A stretch of DNA of 64,000 nt, taken from assembly GCF_002211285.1 (NCBI RefSeq), contig NZ_LOKX01000013.1, positions 1 to 64,000 on the forward strand. The letters are read 5' to 3'. This DNA is from Rhizobium sp. R635 (GTDB lineage Bacteria; Pseudomonadota; Alphaproteobacteria; Rhizobiales; Rhizobiaceae). Shown here piece after piece: positions 7,762-17,384 of this stretch. The stretch's first letter is position 1, and the number at the start of each line of letters is the position of its first letter. The translations under genes were made by a program, and so were the position numbers. The notes beneath the pieces are model-generated. The model made no database searches. It had not been told where the DNA came from and saw only the letters and a list, made by a program, of their open reading frames with translations.

Positions 7762-10700
7762 ATGGCCAAGTTTTTCATCCGACGTCCGATTTTCGCCTGG
7801 GTCATTGCGATCACCATCATGCTCGCCGGCCTTCTGGCGATCTTCACCCTGTCGATCTCGCAATATCCCGACATCGCCCCGACGACGGTCCGCATCAACG
7901 CCACCTATCGCGGCGCCAGCGCCGAAACCGTCGAGAAATCGGTGACGACGATCATCGAGGACGGCATGACCGGCCTCGACGACCTCACCTACATGACCTC
8001 GACCTCGTCGACCGGCTCGGCCAGCATTCAGCTCACCTTCGGAACCAGCATCGATCCCGATATCGCCCAGGTGCAGGTGCAAAACAAGCTGCAGCTCGTT
8101 CAATCGCAGCTTCCAGGCGACGTCATCGATGCCGGCATCAGCGTGACGCGCTCGACCTCGAGCATTCTTCTCGTCGGCTCGCTCGTTTCAACCGACGGCA
8201 AGCGCAATTCGGTCGATCTCGGCAACATCATGTCGACCTCCATCGAGGATCAGATCCAGCGCCTGGAAGGCGTCGGCAGCATCAACGTCTTCGGTTCCGG
8301 ATACGCCATGCGCGTCTGGCTCGATCCCTTCAAGCTCCTGAAATACCAGTTGACGCCAAGCGACGTCACGGCAGCGATCCAGGCGCAGAACACCCAGGTT
8401 TCCGTCGGCTCGCTCGGCGCCCAGCCGACGATTTCAGGTCAGCAGCTCAACGTCACCATCACCGCGCAGAGCCAGCTGACCACCGTCTCTGATTTCGAAC
8501 ACATCATTCTCAAGGTCGAAAAGGACGGCGCGACGGTACGCCTGAGCGACGTCTCGCGCATCGAGATCGGCCAGGAAAGCTACGGCGGCGGCTCGCGCTA
8601 CAACGGCCAGCCCTCGACCGGTTTCGCCGTCAACCTCGCAATCGGCGCCAACGCCATCGATACCGCCGCCCGCGTGCGCTCCGCGCTCGACGTCATCGGC
8701 CGCACCCTGCCGGAAGGCGTGAAGATCACCTACCCCTACGACACGACGCCCTTCGTGGAACTGTCGATCGAAAAGGTCGTGCATACCCTGATCGAGGCGA
8801 TCGTGCTCGTCTTCGTGGTGCTGCTCGTCTTCCTGCAGAACCTTCGCGCTACGCTGATCCCGACCATCGCCGTTCCCGTCGTCCTGCTCGGCACCTTCGG
8901 GGTGCTGGCGGCCACCGGCTATTCGATCAATACGCTGACGATGTTCGCCATGGTGCTGGCGATCGGCCTTCTCGTCGACGATGCGATCGTCGTCGTCGAA
9001 AACGTCGAACGCATCATGTCGGAAGAGAAGCTTTCGCCGCTCGAAGCGACGGAAAAGTCGATGGGCGAGATCACCGGCGCCATCGTCGGCATCGCGCTCG
9101 TGCTGACCGCCGTCTTCATTCCGATGGCCTTCTTCGGCGGCTCCACAGGCATCATCTATCGCCAGTTTTCGATCACCATCGTCTCGGCCATGCTGCTGTC
9201 GGCGCTCGTCGCCATCGTGCTGACACCGGCGCTCTGCGCCACGATGCTGAAGCCGGTCGGCGAACACAGGAAGCACCGTGTCGGCGACTGGTTCAACCGC
9301 AATTTCACCCGCTCGACCAACGGCTATGTCAGGAGCATCGGCTATCTCCTGAAACGGCCGATCCGCGTCATGCTGGTCTTCCTTCTCGTCGGCGCCGGCT
9401 GCGCCTATCTCTTTACCCGCCTTCCGAGCTCCTTCCTGCCGCAGGAAGACCAGGGCGTGCTGCTGACCATCGTCACCACGCCGCCGGGCTCGACCACGCA
9501 GCAAACCCAGGCGGTCGTCGAGAAGGTCGAAAATTACTATCGTGAGAATGAGAAGGATGCCGTCGAGTCCGTCTTCGGCGCGCTGGGCTTCGGCTTCAAC
9601 GGCTCCGGACAGAACAGCGCCATCGTCTTCACCAAACTCAAGGACTTCTCGCTGCGCACCGATCCGAACCTGAGCGCGCAGTCGGTCGTCAACCGTGCGT
9701 TGCGCAGCTTCTTTGCGATGCGCGAGGCGCAGGTCTTCGCGCTTCTGCCGCCGGCGATCCAGGGTCTCGGCGTATCGAGCGGCTTCTCCATGTATCTCGT
9801 CGATACCGGCGGCCACGGCAACGACGCCCTGACGGCCGCCTCCAAGCGGCTGATCCAGATGGGCAACTCGTCAGGCAAGGTCGTGGCGCTGCGCAGCAGC
9901 AGCAAGGAAGTCGAGCCGCAGATGCGCATCGTGCTCGATCAGGAAAAGATCGGCGCCATGGGGGTTGATATCGCTTCGGTCAATTCGATGCTGTCGATCA
10001 TCTTCACCGGCCGCGACGTCAACGACTTCACGCTGAACGGTGAGATCAAGCCGGTCTATGTCCAGGGCGACGCGCCCTTCCGCATGCAGCCGGACGATCT
10101 CAATCACTGGTATGCGCGCAACAATGCCGGCGAGATGGTGCCCTTCTCCGCCTTTACCAAAACCGAATGGGTGAAGGGCGCGCCCTCGCTTGCCCGTTTC
10201 AACGCCGTCAGCGCCATTCCGCTCGATGGGGCTTCGGCTCCCGGGGTTTCCTCCGGCGATGCGATGAACGAAATGGAAGCGCTGACCGAGCAGCTCGGCG
10301 GCGGCTATACTGTAGCCTGGCAGGGCATCTCCTATCAGGAGCGCCTCTCCGGCTCGCAGGCGCCGATGCTCTATGCGATCTCCGTTCTCGTCGTCTTCCT
10401 CTGCCTGGCCGCACTTTACGAAAGCTGGTCGATCCCCTTCTCGGTGATCATGGCGGTGCCTGTCGGCATTCTCGGTGCGCTGGCGGCGGCAACGCTCTTC
10501 GGCCAGGCGAACGACGTCTATTTCAAGGTCGGCCTGCTCACCACGATCGGACTGGCGGCCAAGAACGCGATCCTGATCGTCGAGTTCGCCAAGGACCGCA
10601 TGGAAACTGGCATGGGACTCTACGAGGCGACGCTGGAAGCGGCGCGATTGCGCCTGCGGCCGATCATCATGACCTCGCTCGCCTTCATTCTCGGCGTCGT

Positions 10701-10872
10701 GCCGCTGGCGATCGCGACAGGCGCGGGCTCGGCTGCACAGAACGCCATCGGCATCGGCGTTCTCGGCGGCATGCTGGCCGCGACGATGCTGGGAATTTTC
10801 TTCGTGCCGTCCTTTTTCGTCGTCATTCGACGCATCTTTGCCACACGCGCCAAAAATGCGGCAGGACTGTGA
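7762..10872 (+). CDS. RND multidrug efflux permease, HAE1 family (AcrB/MexB-like)
   Basis: 1036 residues, the usual family length. Twelve membrane helices and two large periplasmic loops are evident from the hydrophobicity pattern. It opens with the typical MAKFFIRRPIFAWVIA. The proton-relay Asp pair is present in GLLVDDAIVVVENVERIM. The second half has the usual GLLTTIGLAAKNAILIVEFAKD. It is a proton-driven trimeric exporter of hydrophobic and amphiphilic compounds, which in rhizobia include plant phenolics and flavonoids. It lies 48 bases after the adaptor gene and works with it and the downstream channel. The substrate range is not predictable. Confidence 0.95.
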   Translation: MAKFFIRRPIFAWVIAITIMLAGLLAIFTLSISQYPDIAPTTVRINATYRGASAETVEKSVTTIIEDGMTGLDDLTYMTSTSSTGSASIQLTFGTSIDPDIAQVQVQNKLQLVQSQLPGDVIDAGISVTRSTSSILLVGSLVSTDGKRNSVDLGNIMSTSIEDQIQRLEGVGSINVFGSGYAMRVWLDPFKLLKYQLTPSDVTAAIQAQNTQVSVGSLGAQPTISGQQLNVTITAQSQLTTVSDFEHIILKVEKDGATVRLSDVSRIEIGQESYGGGSRYNGQPSTGFAVNLAIGANAIDTAARVRSALDVIGRTLPEGVKITYPYDTTPFVELSIEKVVHTLIEAIVLVFVVLLVFLQNLRATLIPTIAVPVVLLGTFGVLAATGYSINTLTMFAMVLAIGLLVDDAIVVVENVERIMSEEKLSPLEATEKSMGEITGAIVGIALVLTAVFIPMAFFGGSTGIIYRQFSITIVSAMLLSALVAIVLTPALCATMLKPVGEHRKHRVGDWFNRNFTRSTNGYVRSIGYLLKRPIRVMLVFLLVGAGCAYLFTRLPSSFLPQEDQGVLLTIVTTPPGSTTQQTQAVVEKVENYYRENEKDAVESVFGALGFGFNGSGQNSAIVFTKLKDFSLRTDPNLSAQSVVNRALRSFFAMREAQVFALLPPAIQGLGVSSGFSMYLVDTGGHGNDALTAASKRLIQMGNSSGKVVALRSSSKEVEPQMRIVLDQEKIGAMGVDIASVNSMLSIIFTGRDVNDFTLNGEIKPVYVQGDAPFRMQPDDLNHWYARNNAGEMVPFSAFTKTEWVKGAPSLARFNAVSAIPLDGASAPGVSSGDAMNEMEALTEQLGGGYTVAWQGISYQERLSGSQAPMLYAISVLVVFLCLAALYESWSIPFSVIMAVPVGILGALAAATLFGQANDVYFKVGLLTTIGLAAKNAILIVEFAKDRMETGMGLYEATLEAARLRLRPIIMTSLAFILGVVPLAIATGAGSAAQNAIGIGVLGGMLAATMLGIFFVPSFFVVIRRIFATRAKNAAGL

Positions 10873-11022
10873 TATAAATGCACTGTGATAATGCTGTTCC
10901 GATTGCTACATTGCGCCCGACTGCTTCGGTGTGTGTGTTTGTGGTAGAACGAGGCGCGGCTGCGATAGTGAAGCATGAAGCTTTGGACAAGAATTGACTT
11001 GCTCGAGTACAGGATGAAATGA

Positions 11023-12459
11023 ATGGTATCTCTTCGTTTTGCCACGCCGGCATTATTGTTATTACTGTCGGGCTGTGTTGTTGGCCCGGATCATGCTCCT
11101 CCTGAAATGCCGCTGCCCGCCAAATTCGGAGAAGGTGGAACGAAGAGTGTTGGCGACGTTGCTACCGCAGCCTGGTGGACCGCCTTCAACGACCCCAAGC
11201 TGAATGGCTATGTCCATGCCGGCCTCGATCAGAACCTGTCGGTTCAGCAGGCGATCGAACGCATCAATGCGGCCTCTGCAAACGTCACCACCGCCGGCGC
11301 AGGCGGCCTGCCGAGCCTGAACGTCGGCGCTTCGCACACGGTCAGCGGCCAGAAGGGCGAGCTGCGCACGCAGGTCGACACGCGCAACACCAGTGCCGGC
11401 GACGTCCAGCTGAGCTGGCTGCTCGATCTCTTCGGCCTCTACAAGCGCAGCACCGAGAGCGCGCTCGCTTCGCTCGATTCCGCATATGCATCGGCTGATG
11501 TCGCCAAGCTGACCCTCGTGCAGGACCTCGTCTCGAGCTATATCGACGTTCGCTATTATCAGCAGCGCCTGGCGCTTTCGAGGGCCAACCTGAAGTCTCG
11601 TCAGGAAACCTACGAACTGACCAAGTTCCAGCTGGAAGCCGGTGCGGCCTCGCGTCTCGACGTCGTTCAGGCCGAAGGCCTCGTACAGTCGACGCTCGCC
11701 GAAATTCCCGGCCTCGAAACCAACATCCGCATATCAGCCCATCACATCGCCACGCTGCTCGGCCTGCCGGCCTCGGCCCTTGTCGATGAACTGCTGAAGG
11801 GGCGCGGCCAGCCGGTATTCCGCGGCGGCATCAACTCCGGCATCCCGGCGGACCTGATCCGCAACCGTCCGGACATTCGCGTCGCGGAGCGTGATCTCGC
11901 CGCCGCAACGGCCAATATCGGTGTTGCCGAGGCGCAGCTTTATCCGAGCATCTCGCTCAGCGGCTCGATCTCGCCGTCCTTCATCAACCAGCGCGGCATC
12001 CATGGCGACCTGACCCCCTGGTCCTTCGGTCCGACCCTCAACCTGCCGATCTTCGACGGCGGCCGCCTGCGCGCCAACGTCAAGGCGACGCAGTCCGACG
12101 CCGCAACCGCCTACCTCAACTGGAAGTCGACGGTGCTGACCGCGGTCGAGCAGGTCGAGAACGCACTCGCGGCTGTCCGCCGCGACGCCCAGACGGTCGC
12201 CGCCCTCCAGGCCCAGGTGAAGACCACGCAGGAAACGCTCGAACTGTCGACCGCATCCTACAAGGACGGCGCCTCCTCGCTGCTCGACGTTCTCGACGCG
12301 CAGCGCCAGGTTTCGCTTGCCCAGGCAAGCCTTGCCCAGGCCGTCCAGCAGATGGCTAAGGATTACGTCTCGCTGAACATCGCAGTCGGCGGCGGTTATG
12401 CGCCCGGCGGCAAGACCACCGCGCCGGTGAAGCCTGCGCCGGCGAAGGCCAAGAGCTGA
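11023..12459 (+). CDS. Outer membrane efflux channel lipoprotein, NodT family
   Basis: 478 residues. The signal peptide ends in the lipobox LLSGC, followed by VVGPDH, typical of OprM/NodT-type TolC-like lipoproteins. Two repeats of the outer-membrane-factor domain are visible, with the internal signature GIPADLIRNRPDIRVAERDLAAA and a coiled-coil-rich C-terminal half. It should form the trimeric outer-membrane duct of the pump encoded upstream. The 150-base gap before it is wider than the other spacings, so it may have some independent expression. The operon closes with the intrinsic terminator at 12487-12516. Confidence 0.92.
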   Translation: MVSLRFATPALLLLLSGCVVGPDHAPPEMPLPAKFGEGGTKSVGDVATAAWWTAFNDPKLNGYVHAGLDQNLSVQQAIERINAASANVTTAGAGGLPSLNVGASHTVSGQKGELRTQVDTRNTSAGDVQLSWLLDLFGLYKRSTESALASLDSAYASADVAKLTLVQDLVSSYIDVRYYQQRLALSRANLKSRQETYELTKFQLEAGAASRLDVVQAEGLVQSTLAEIPGLETNIRISAHHIATLLGLPASALVDELLKGRGQPVFRGGINSGIPADLIRNRPDIRVAERDLAAATANIGVAEAQLYPSISLSGSISPSFINQRGIHGDLTPWSFGPTLNLPIFDGGRLRANVKATQSDAATAYLNWKSTVLTAVEQVENALAAVRRDAQTVAALQAQVKTTQETLELSTASYKDGASSLLDVLDAQRQVSLAQASLAQAVQQMAKDYVSLNIAVGGGYAPGGKTTAPVKPAPAKAKS

Positions 12460-12486
12460 TCGGCATTTTGCCTTTCTGGAAATACC

Positions 12487-12516
12487 AAACCCCGCGATCG
12501 CCTCGCGGGGTTTTTT
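12487..12516 (+). terminator. Intrinsic terminator of the efflux operon
   Basis: A perfect 8-bp stem CCCCGCGA (12490-12497)/TCGCGGGG (12503-12510) with a 5-base loop, followed by six T residues. Three A residues at 12487-12489 extend the pairing. A textbook Rho-independent terminator 28 bases after the channel gene. Confidence 0.95.
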
Positions 12517-12592
12517 CATGCCCGGCGAATTCGGCAAATAATCCCGCATGAGCAGGATTTGGATTCGACAAGCCAAAAGAGCTGCTATAGGA

Positions 12593-12612
12593 CTGATTAA
12601 ACGATTAATCAG
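12593..12612. promoter_or_regulatory. Palindromic operator for the LacI-family regulator
   Basis: CTGATTAAACGATTAATCAG is a 20-bp palindrome centred on a CpG with a single asymmetric pair. A central CG in an A/T-rich palindrome is typical of LacI-family operators. It lies 13 bases upstream of the regulator start and just downstream of a possible promoter (TTCGAC at 12564-12569, TATAGG at 12586-12591). It would therefore block transcription of the whole operon. Confidence 0.7.
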
Positions 12613-12625
12613 AATGTTCTAGATC

Positions 12626-13669
12626 ATGGCTTCATCGCGCCCGGGACCGAACCTCAGCAGGATAGCGACCTCGCTCGGCGTCTCCATCGCGACCGTCTCC
12701 AATGCACTCTCCGGCAAAGGCAGAGTCTCCGGCCAATTGGTCGAAAGAATCCGCGAACATGCCGCTGAGCTCGGTTATGTCCCGAGCCAGGCCGGCCGCG
12801 CGCTCCGGACCGGCCGCAGCGGCGTTCTCGGCCTGGTGCTGCCCGATATCGCCAATCCTCTGTTCCCGAAGATCGCACAGGCGATCGAATTTGCCGCCTC
12901 CGCAGCAGGTTACGGAGTGCTGATCGCCGATTCCCGCGGCGACGCCGCTGCCCAGGCCGAGGCGATCAATCGCCTGGTCGAGCGCGGCGTCGACGGCATG
13001 GTCGTCATTCCCCGCCGCGCCACCCGCATTTCGTCCGCCGCCTGCCCGGTCGCCGTCATCGACACCCCCTCGACGCGTGGCAATACCGTTTCCGCCGATC
13101 ACTGGCAGGGCGGCCGCGAAATCGCCCTCCATCTCGCCGATCTCGGCCATCAGCGCATTCTCATCATCGGCAACAATCAGGAGTCCAGCGTCCAGAACGA
13201 CCGCGCCGACGGCATCCGCGCCGGCATGCGCCCGGGCATGCATTCCGAGACGCTATGGATCGAGAAGGTGGAGCTGGATGGCGGCAGGGGCTGCCCGCTC
13301 GGCCTCGCCGAAAAAGCCCGGCAGGGTTTCACTGCTTTCGCGGCCCTCTCCGATCTGCAGGCCCTGCGCGCGCTGACGGAGTTGCAGCAGGCCGGCATCA
13401 ACGTTCCCGCCGATGTCAGCGTCACCGGCTTCGACGATCTCATCTGGTCGCCTGTTGTCACGCCGTCGCTGACGACGGTCAGGATGGACATGGATAGGAT
13501 TGCCGGGATTGCCGTGTCGGCGCTGGCCGATACCATCATAAAAAGCCGTTCCCGCGAGGGCGTGCTCGTTACCGCGGAGATCGAACGCGTTGCAATGCAG
13601 CTGGTCGTCCGCCAATCATCCGGGCCTGCGAGCCCGGCACTAAAAACCTCAGAGATGGAGAACATGTAG
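12626..13669 (+). CDS. LacI-family transcriptional regulator of the purine-salvage ABC operon
   Basis: 347 residues. The LacI helix-turn-helix is at the N-terminus (LSRIATSLGVSIATVSNALSGKGRVS), with the hinge helix in YVPSQAGRALRTGRSGVLGLVLPD. A periplasmic-binding-protein-like effector domain follows (VERGVDGMVVIPR, VTGFDDLIWSPVVTPSLTTVRMD). The stop codon TAG directly abuts the ATG of the binding-protein gene, so the regulator is the first gene of its own operon and probably autoregulated through the palindrome at 12593-12612. The effector is inferred to be a purine base, a nucleoside or the imported ligand. Confidence 0.88.
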   Translation: MASSRPGPNLSRIATSLGVSIATVSNALSGKGRVSGQLVERIREHAAELGYVPSQAGRALRTGRSGVLGLVLPDIANPLFPKIAQAIEFAASAAGYGVLIADSRGDAAAQAEAINRLVERGVDGMVVIPRRATRISSAACPVAVIDTPSTRGNTVSADHWQGGREIALHLADLGHQRILIIGNNQESSVQNDRADGIRAGMRPGMHSETLWIEKVELDGGRGCPLGLAEKARQGFTAFAALSDLQALRALTELQQAGINVPADVSVTGFDDLIWSPVVTPSLTTVRMDMDRIAGIAVSALADTIIKSRSREGVLVTAEIERVAMQLVVRQSSGPASPALKTSEMENM

Positions 13670-14692
13670 ATGAAAAAAGCTCTCTTTGCGTCGGTGGCGC
13701 TTGCCGCACTCTCTCCGCTCGGCGCCTCCGCGGCCGAACGCACACTGACCATTTCCGTCTATGCCTTCGCACAGGACGATTTCAAAACGCTGGTCTACGA
13801 CCCCTTCGAAGCCCAGTGCGGCTGCAAGCTGGTGGTTGAGACCGGCAACAGCGTCGAGCGGCTGGCTAAGATGGAGGCGAACAAAGCCAATCCCGTGGTC
13901 GATCTCGCCGCCGTTTCGATGGCGGATGCGCTCGCCGCATCGCGCGCCGGCCTGATCGAGAAGGTCGATACCGCCAAGCTTGCCAACTTCGCCAAGCTCT
14001 ATGACGTCGCCAAGGATCCGAACGGCGACGGCATGAGCGTCGGCTATACCTTCTATGCCACGTCGATCGCCTATCGTTCCGACAAGATGAAGATCGAGTC
14101 CTGGGCCGACCTCCTGAAGCCGGAATATGTCGGTCATGTCGCCTTCCCCAACGTCACCACCAACCAGGGCCCGCCGGCGCTCTATATGCTGGGCCTGGCG
14201 CTCGGCAAGGATACGCCTGATCTGCAAGGCCCGATCGCAGCGCTGGGCGAAAAGAAGGACGACATCGTCACCTTCTATGAAAAGTCCTCGCAGCTCGTGC
14301 AGCTGATGCAGCAGGAGGAGATCTGGGCAGCCCCCATCGGCCGGTTCTCCTGGGCAGGCTTCACCAAGCTCGACCTTCCCGTCGCCTGGGCAACGCCGAA
14401 GGAGGGGCAGACCGGCGGCATGAACGTGCTGGTGCTGACCAAAGGTTCGCAGAACCAGGATCTCGCCATGCAGTTCATGGATTTCTGGCTCTCGACCGAG
14501 ACCCAAGCCAAGCTCGCCGAAAAGCTGATCGACAGCCCTGCCAACAGTGAGGTCAAGCTTTCCGAAGCCGCCGCCGGCAACCTCACCTATGGCGAGGAAA
14601 CGGCCAAGAGCCTCAAGCTGATCCCTTCCGCCATCGCCCTCGACAACCGCGCCGGCTGGCTGAAGACCTGGAACGAGAAAGTCGGCCAGTAA
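13670..14692 (+). CDS. ABC importer binding protein, polyamine/iron (PotD-like) type
   Basis: 340 residues. A signal peptide (MKKALFASVALAALSPLGASA) is followed by a type II extracellular solute-binding domain. Recognisable segments are VDLAAVSMADALAASRAGLIEK, GMSVGYTFYATSIAYRSDKM and SWADLLKPEYVGHVAFPN. The family covers spermidine/putrescine, thiamine, ferric iron and others. The downstream nucleoside hydrolase and adenine deaminase suggest a purine nucleoside or related ligand here. It is the first structural gene after the regulator and is followed by a stem-loop that may raise its expression relative to the permeases. Confidence 0.85.
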   Translation: MKKALFASVALAALSPLGASAAERTLTISVYAFAQDDFKTLVYDPFEAQCGCKLVVETGNSVERLAKMEANKANPVVDLAAVSMADALAASRAGLIEKVDTAKLANFAKLYDVAKDPNGDGMSVGYTFYATSIAYRSDKMKIESWADLLKPEYVGHVAFPNVTTNQGPPALYMLGLALGKDTPDLQGPIAALGEKKDDIVTFYEKSSQLVQLMQQEEIWAAPIGRFSWAGFTKLDLPVAWATPKEGQTGGMNVLVLTKGSQNQDLAMQFMDFWLSTETQAKLAEKLIDSPANSEVKLSEAAAGNLTYGEETAKSLKLIPSAIALDNRAGWLKTWNEKVGQ

Positions 14693-14706
14693 AGCCCTCG
14701 TGAATC

Positions 14707-14731
14707 GGTCCCGGCGTCTCCCGCCGGGGCC
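14707..14731 (+). promoter_or_regulatory. Intercistronic stem-loop after the binding-protein gene
   Basis: GGTCCCGGC (14707-14715) pairs with GCCGGGGCC (14723-14731) across a 7-base loop, with one G-T pair. No T-run follows. Such hairpins after binding-protein genes commonly stabilise the upstream message. Confidence 0.55.
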
Positions 14732-14758
14732 GCCCCTCCTCTCCTGGAAAGGCGCCTC

Positions 14759-15586
14759 ATGTTCCAGAACCGCGCGGAAGCCCTGGCGCTTGCCTTGCCG
14801 GCAGCCGTCTTTGCGACGGTGGTCTTCCTGCTGCCCGTCGCAATCCTGCTGTCGGAGGGTTTTCGCGCCGGCGGCGCCTGGACGCTATCGGCCTATACCG
14901 GCTTCTTTTCCGAGACCCTGAACCGCACCGTTTTCCTGCGCTCCTTCCGGCTCGGCCTCGAAGTCACCGCCGTCTCGGCCGTCATCGGCTACGCCGCAGC
15001 CTTTGCCATCGTCAATCTGCCGCCAGAGGGCAAAGGCCGCATGATCGGCCTCATCACCTTGCCGCTGATGATCTCGCCGGTGGCGCGTACTTATGCCTGG
15101 ATCGTAATTCTCGGCCGCACGGGCATCGTCAACCAGGCGATAACAGGCCTCGGTTTCAGCGCCGAGCCGCTGCGCCTGCTCTTCACCGAGACCGCCGTCT
15201 TCATCGGCCTGTTGCAGCTCTTTCTGCCGCTGATGATCCTGTCGTTGATCAGTGCACTCGAAAACATGCCGAGGGATGCGATCCCCGCCGCCCGCGTGCT
15301 CGGCGCCAACTGGTTCCAGGTCTTTTGGAAGGTCGTCCTGCCGCTAACCAGAGAAGGCCTCGTCATCGGCGGCACGCTCGTCTTCACCGGCTCGCTCACC
15401 GCCTACATCACGCCGGCCATCCTCGGCGGTTCCAAGGTGCTGATGCTCGAAACGCTGATGTACCAGCAGGTTTCCGTCGCCAATGATTTCGTCTCGGCAA
15501 GCGTCATCGCCTTCATCCTGATCGTCATGAGCTTTGCCGCCAACATCCTGCTGAAACGCCTTGCGACGGCGAGGAGCCGCAGATGA
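14759..15586 (+). CDS. ABC importer permease, PotB-like
   Basis: 275 residues with about six membrane helices. The BPD_transp_1 signature (EAA-loop) is DAIPAARVLGANWFQVFWKVVLPLTREGL. The stretch LPLMISPVARTYAWIVILGRTG is typical of the PotB/spermidine subfamily. It forms a heterodimeric channel with the next gene product, whose start overlaps this stop by four bases (ATGA). Start ATG 14759 follows a CTGGAAAGGCGCCTC ribosome-binding region. Confidence 0.9.
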   Translation: MFQNRAEALALALPAAVFATVVFLLPVAILLSEGFRAGGAWTLSAYTGFFSETLNRTVFLRSFRLGLEVTAVSAVIGYAAAFAIVNLPPEGKGRMIGLITLPLMISPVARTYAWIVILGRTGIVNQAITGLGFSAEPLRLLFTETAVFIGLLQLFLPLMILSLISALENMPRDAIPAARVLGANWFQVFWKVVLPLTREGLVIGGTLVFTGSLTAYITPAILGGSKVLMLETLMYQQVSVANDFVSASVIAFILIVMSFAANILLKRLATARSRR

Positions 15587-16362
15587 GCATCCGCCTACTT
15601 TCACCGTTCGTCCTCTTCCTGCTGCTGGTCTTCCTGATCGGTCCGTTCCTGATCATCATCGCCGCCTCGCTCTCGGCGGGCGACACGCTGGCCTTCCCGC
15701 CACAGGGCCTGTCGCTGCGCTGGGTGATGAAGGTCTTCACCATCGAAAGCTTCCGCGACAGCTTCGCCATGTCGATGTTCCTCGCCGTCTTCGGAACGCT
15801 GGCAGCCCTCATTCTCGGCATCCCCGCCGCCTATGCCCTGTCGCGTTACCGGTTGCCCGCGGCCGAGACCGTCCGCACCATCGTCTCGCTGCCGATCATC
15901 GTGCCCGGCATCATCGTCGGCCTGGCATTGCTGCGTTATCTCGTCGTGCCTTTCGGCTTCAACATCACGCTCGCCCTCTTCTTCGCCCATGCGGCCCTCG
16001 TGCTGCCCTATGCCGTGCGCGTCGTCTCGGCGAGCCTCGACAATCTGCGCTCGGATATCGAGGAAGCCGCCGTCCTGCTCGGCTCCTCCAGGCTCGGGGC
16101 CTTCTTCCGCGTGGTGATGCCGAATATCCGCGGCGGCATCCTGGCCGCCTTCATCCTCGGCTTCGTCACCAGCTTCAACCAGGTGCCGGTCTCGCTCTTC
16201 CTTTCCGGCCCGGGTGTACGGACGCTGCCGATCGACATGCTGGGCTACATGGAAACCACCTACGACCCATCCATCGCGGCGCTCTCCGCCCTTCTCGCTT
16301 TCCTGTCGATCGGCATCGTCTTCCTCGCCGAACGCTTCCTGGGATTTTCGCGTTATGTCTGA
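15583..16362 (+). CDS. ABC importer permease, PotC-like
   Basis: 259 residues with about six membrane helices. The EAA-loop is EEAAVLLGSSRLGAFFRVVMPNIRGGI. The PotC-type hallmark is a short N-terminus with the pore helices VSLPIIVPGIIVGLALL. It is the second half of the permease dimer. It overlaps the previous gene by four bases and the ATPase gene by eight, so the proteins are probably made in fixed ratio by translational coupling. Confidence 0.9.
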   Translation: MSIRLLSPFVLFLLLVFLIGPFLIIIAASLSAGDTLAFPPQGLSLRWVMKVFTIESFRDSFAMSMFLAVFGTLAALILGIPAAYALSRYRLPAAETVRTIVSLPIIVPGIIVGLALLRYLVVPFGFNITLALFFAHAALVLPYAVRVVSASLDNLRSDIEEAAVLLGSSRLGAFFRVVMPNIRGGILAAFILGFVTSFNQVPVSLFLSGPGVRTLPIDMLGYMETTYDPSIAALSALLAFLSIGIVFLAERFLGFSRYV

Positions 16363-17380
16363 TGCCTACCTCCAACTCGACAAGCTGACGCTTGCCTATG
16401 GCGATACGGTCGCCGTAAGAGAGCTCGATCTCGCGATCGGCAAGGGCGAGCTCGTCGCCCTCCTCGGGCCCTCCGGTTGCGGCAAGACGACGACGATGCG
16501 CGCCATCGCCGGCTTGCTGACGCCGGCATCCGGCCGCATCGGCCTCGATGGCGCCGATATCACCCGCGTCTCCGCCAACAAACGCGCCGTCGGCCTCGTC
16601 TTCCAATCCTACGCGCTCTTCCCGCATCTGACGGTCTACGAGAACGTCGCCTTCGGCCTGCGCCTCAAGGGCATCTCGGGCACCGATCTCGATGCCCGGG
16701 TCGGCGCCGGCCTGAAATCCGTCGGCCTCACCACCTTCGCCGCCCGCAAGCCCGCCGAACTCTCCGGCGGCCAGCAGCAGCGTGTAGCACTCGCCCGCTC
16801 AATGGTGATGGAGCCGAAGGTGCTGCTGCTCGACGAGCCGCTCTCCAACCTCGACGCCCGGCTTCGCCTGGAAATGCGCGCGGAATTGCAGCGCGTGCAG
16901 AAGGAGACCGGCGTCACCATGATCTTCGTCACCCACGATCAGGTGGAAGCCCTAGCGCTTGCCGACCGCATCGTCGTGATGCTGAACGGCGGCATCGAGC
17001 AGATCGGCACGCCGGAGGAGATCTACAACCATCCCGCCTCCGCCTTCGTCGCCGATTTCGTCGGCTTCGACAATGTCTTCGCGCTGAAGGAAGGAAAGCT
17101 TGCGACGCCGAATGGTCCCGTCGCTCTTTCTGTTCCGGCGCCGCAAGCCGCGGCCGGCCTGGCCTGGCGTCCGCGCGCGGTGACTCTGGGCTCCGGCCCT
17201 TTCCAGGGCACCGTGCGCGGCACGTCGTTTGCCGGCAACAGCCGCGAATATCTCCTCGATACGCCGCTCGGGGCCATCAAGGCCGAGATCGACGCAAGCC
17301 TGCCGACGCACGCGATCGGCAGCGCGCTCGCCTTCGACCTGCCGGTTGCCGGTGCAGCCAATCTCAAACGCTTCGGGTGA
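16355..17380 (+). CDS. ABC importer ATP-binding subunit, PotA-like
   Basis: 341 residues. Walker A is GPSGCGKTTTMRAIAG, the Q-loop is in VFQSYALFPHLTV, the signature is LSGGQQQRVALARS, Walker B is VLLLDEPLSNLDA, and the switch His is in FVTHDQ. A C-terminal TOBE domain (about 260-341) is present. It energises the importer. I set the start at ATG 16355, inside the end of the permease gene, because an upstream in-frame start at 16214 would lie wholly within the permease and would add unrelated sequence. Confidence 0.92.
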   Translation: MSDAYLQLDKLTLAYGDTVAVRELDLAIGKGELVALLGPSGCGKTTTMRAIAGLLTPASGRIGLDGADITRVSANKRAVGLVFQSYALFPHLTVYENVAFGLRLKGISGTDLDARVGAGLKSVGLTTFAARKPAELSGGQQQRVALARSMVMEPKVLLLDEPLSNLDARLRLEMRAELQRVQKETGVTMIFVTHDQVEALALADRIVVMLNGGIEQIGTPEEIYNHPASAFVADFVGFDNVFALKEGKLATPNGPVALSVPAPQAAAGLAWRPRAVTLGSGPFQGTVRGTSFAGNSREYLLDTPLGAIKAEIDASLPTHAIGSALAFDLPVAGAANLKRFG

Positions 17381-17384
17381 CATC

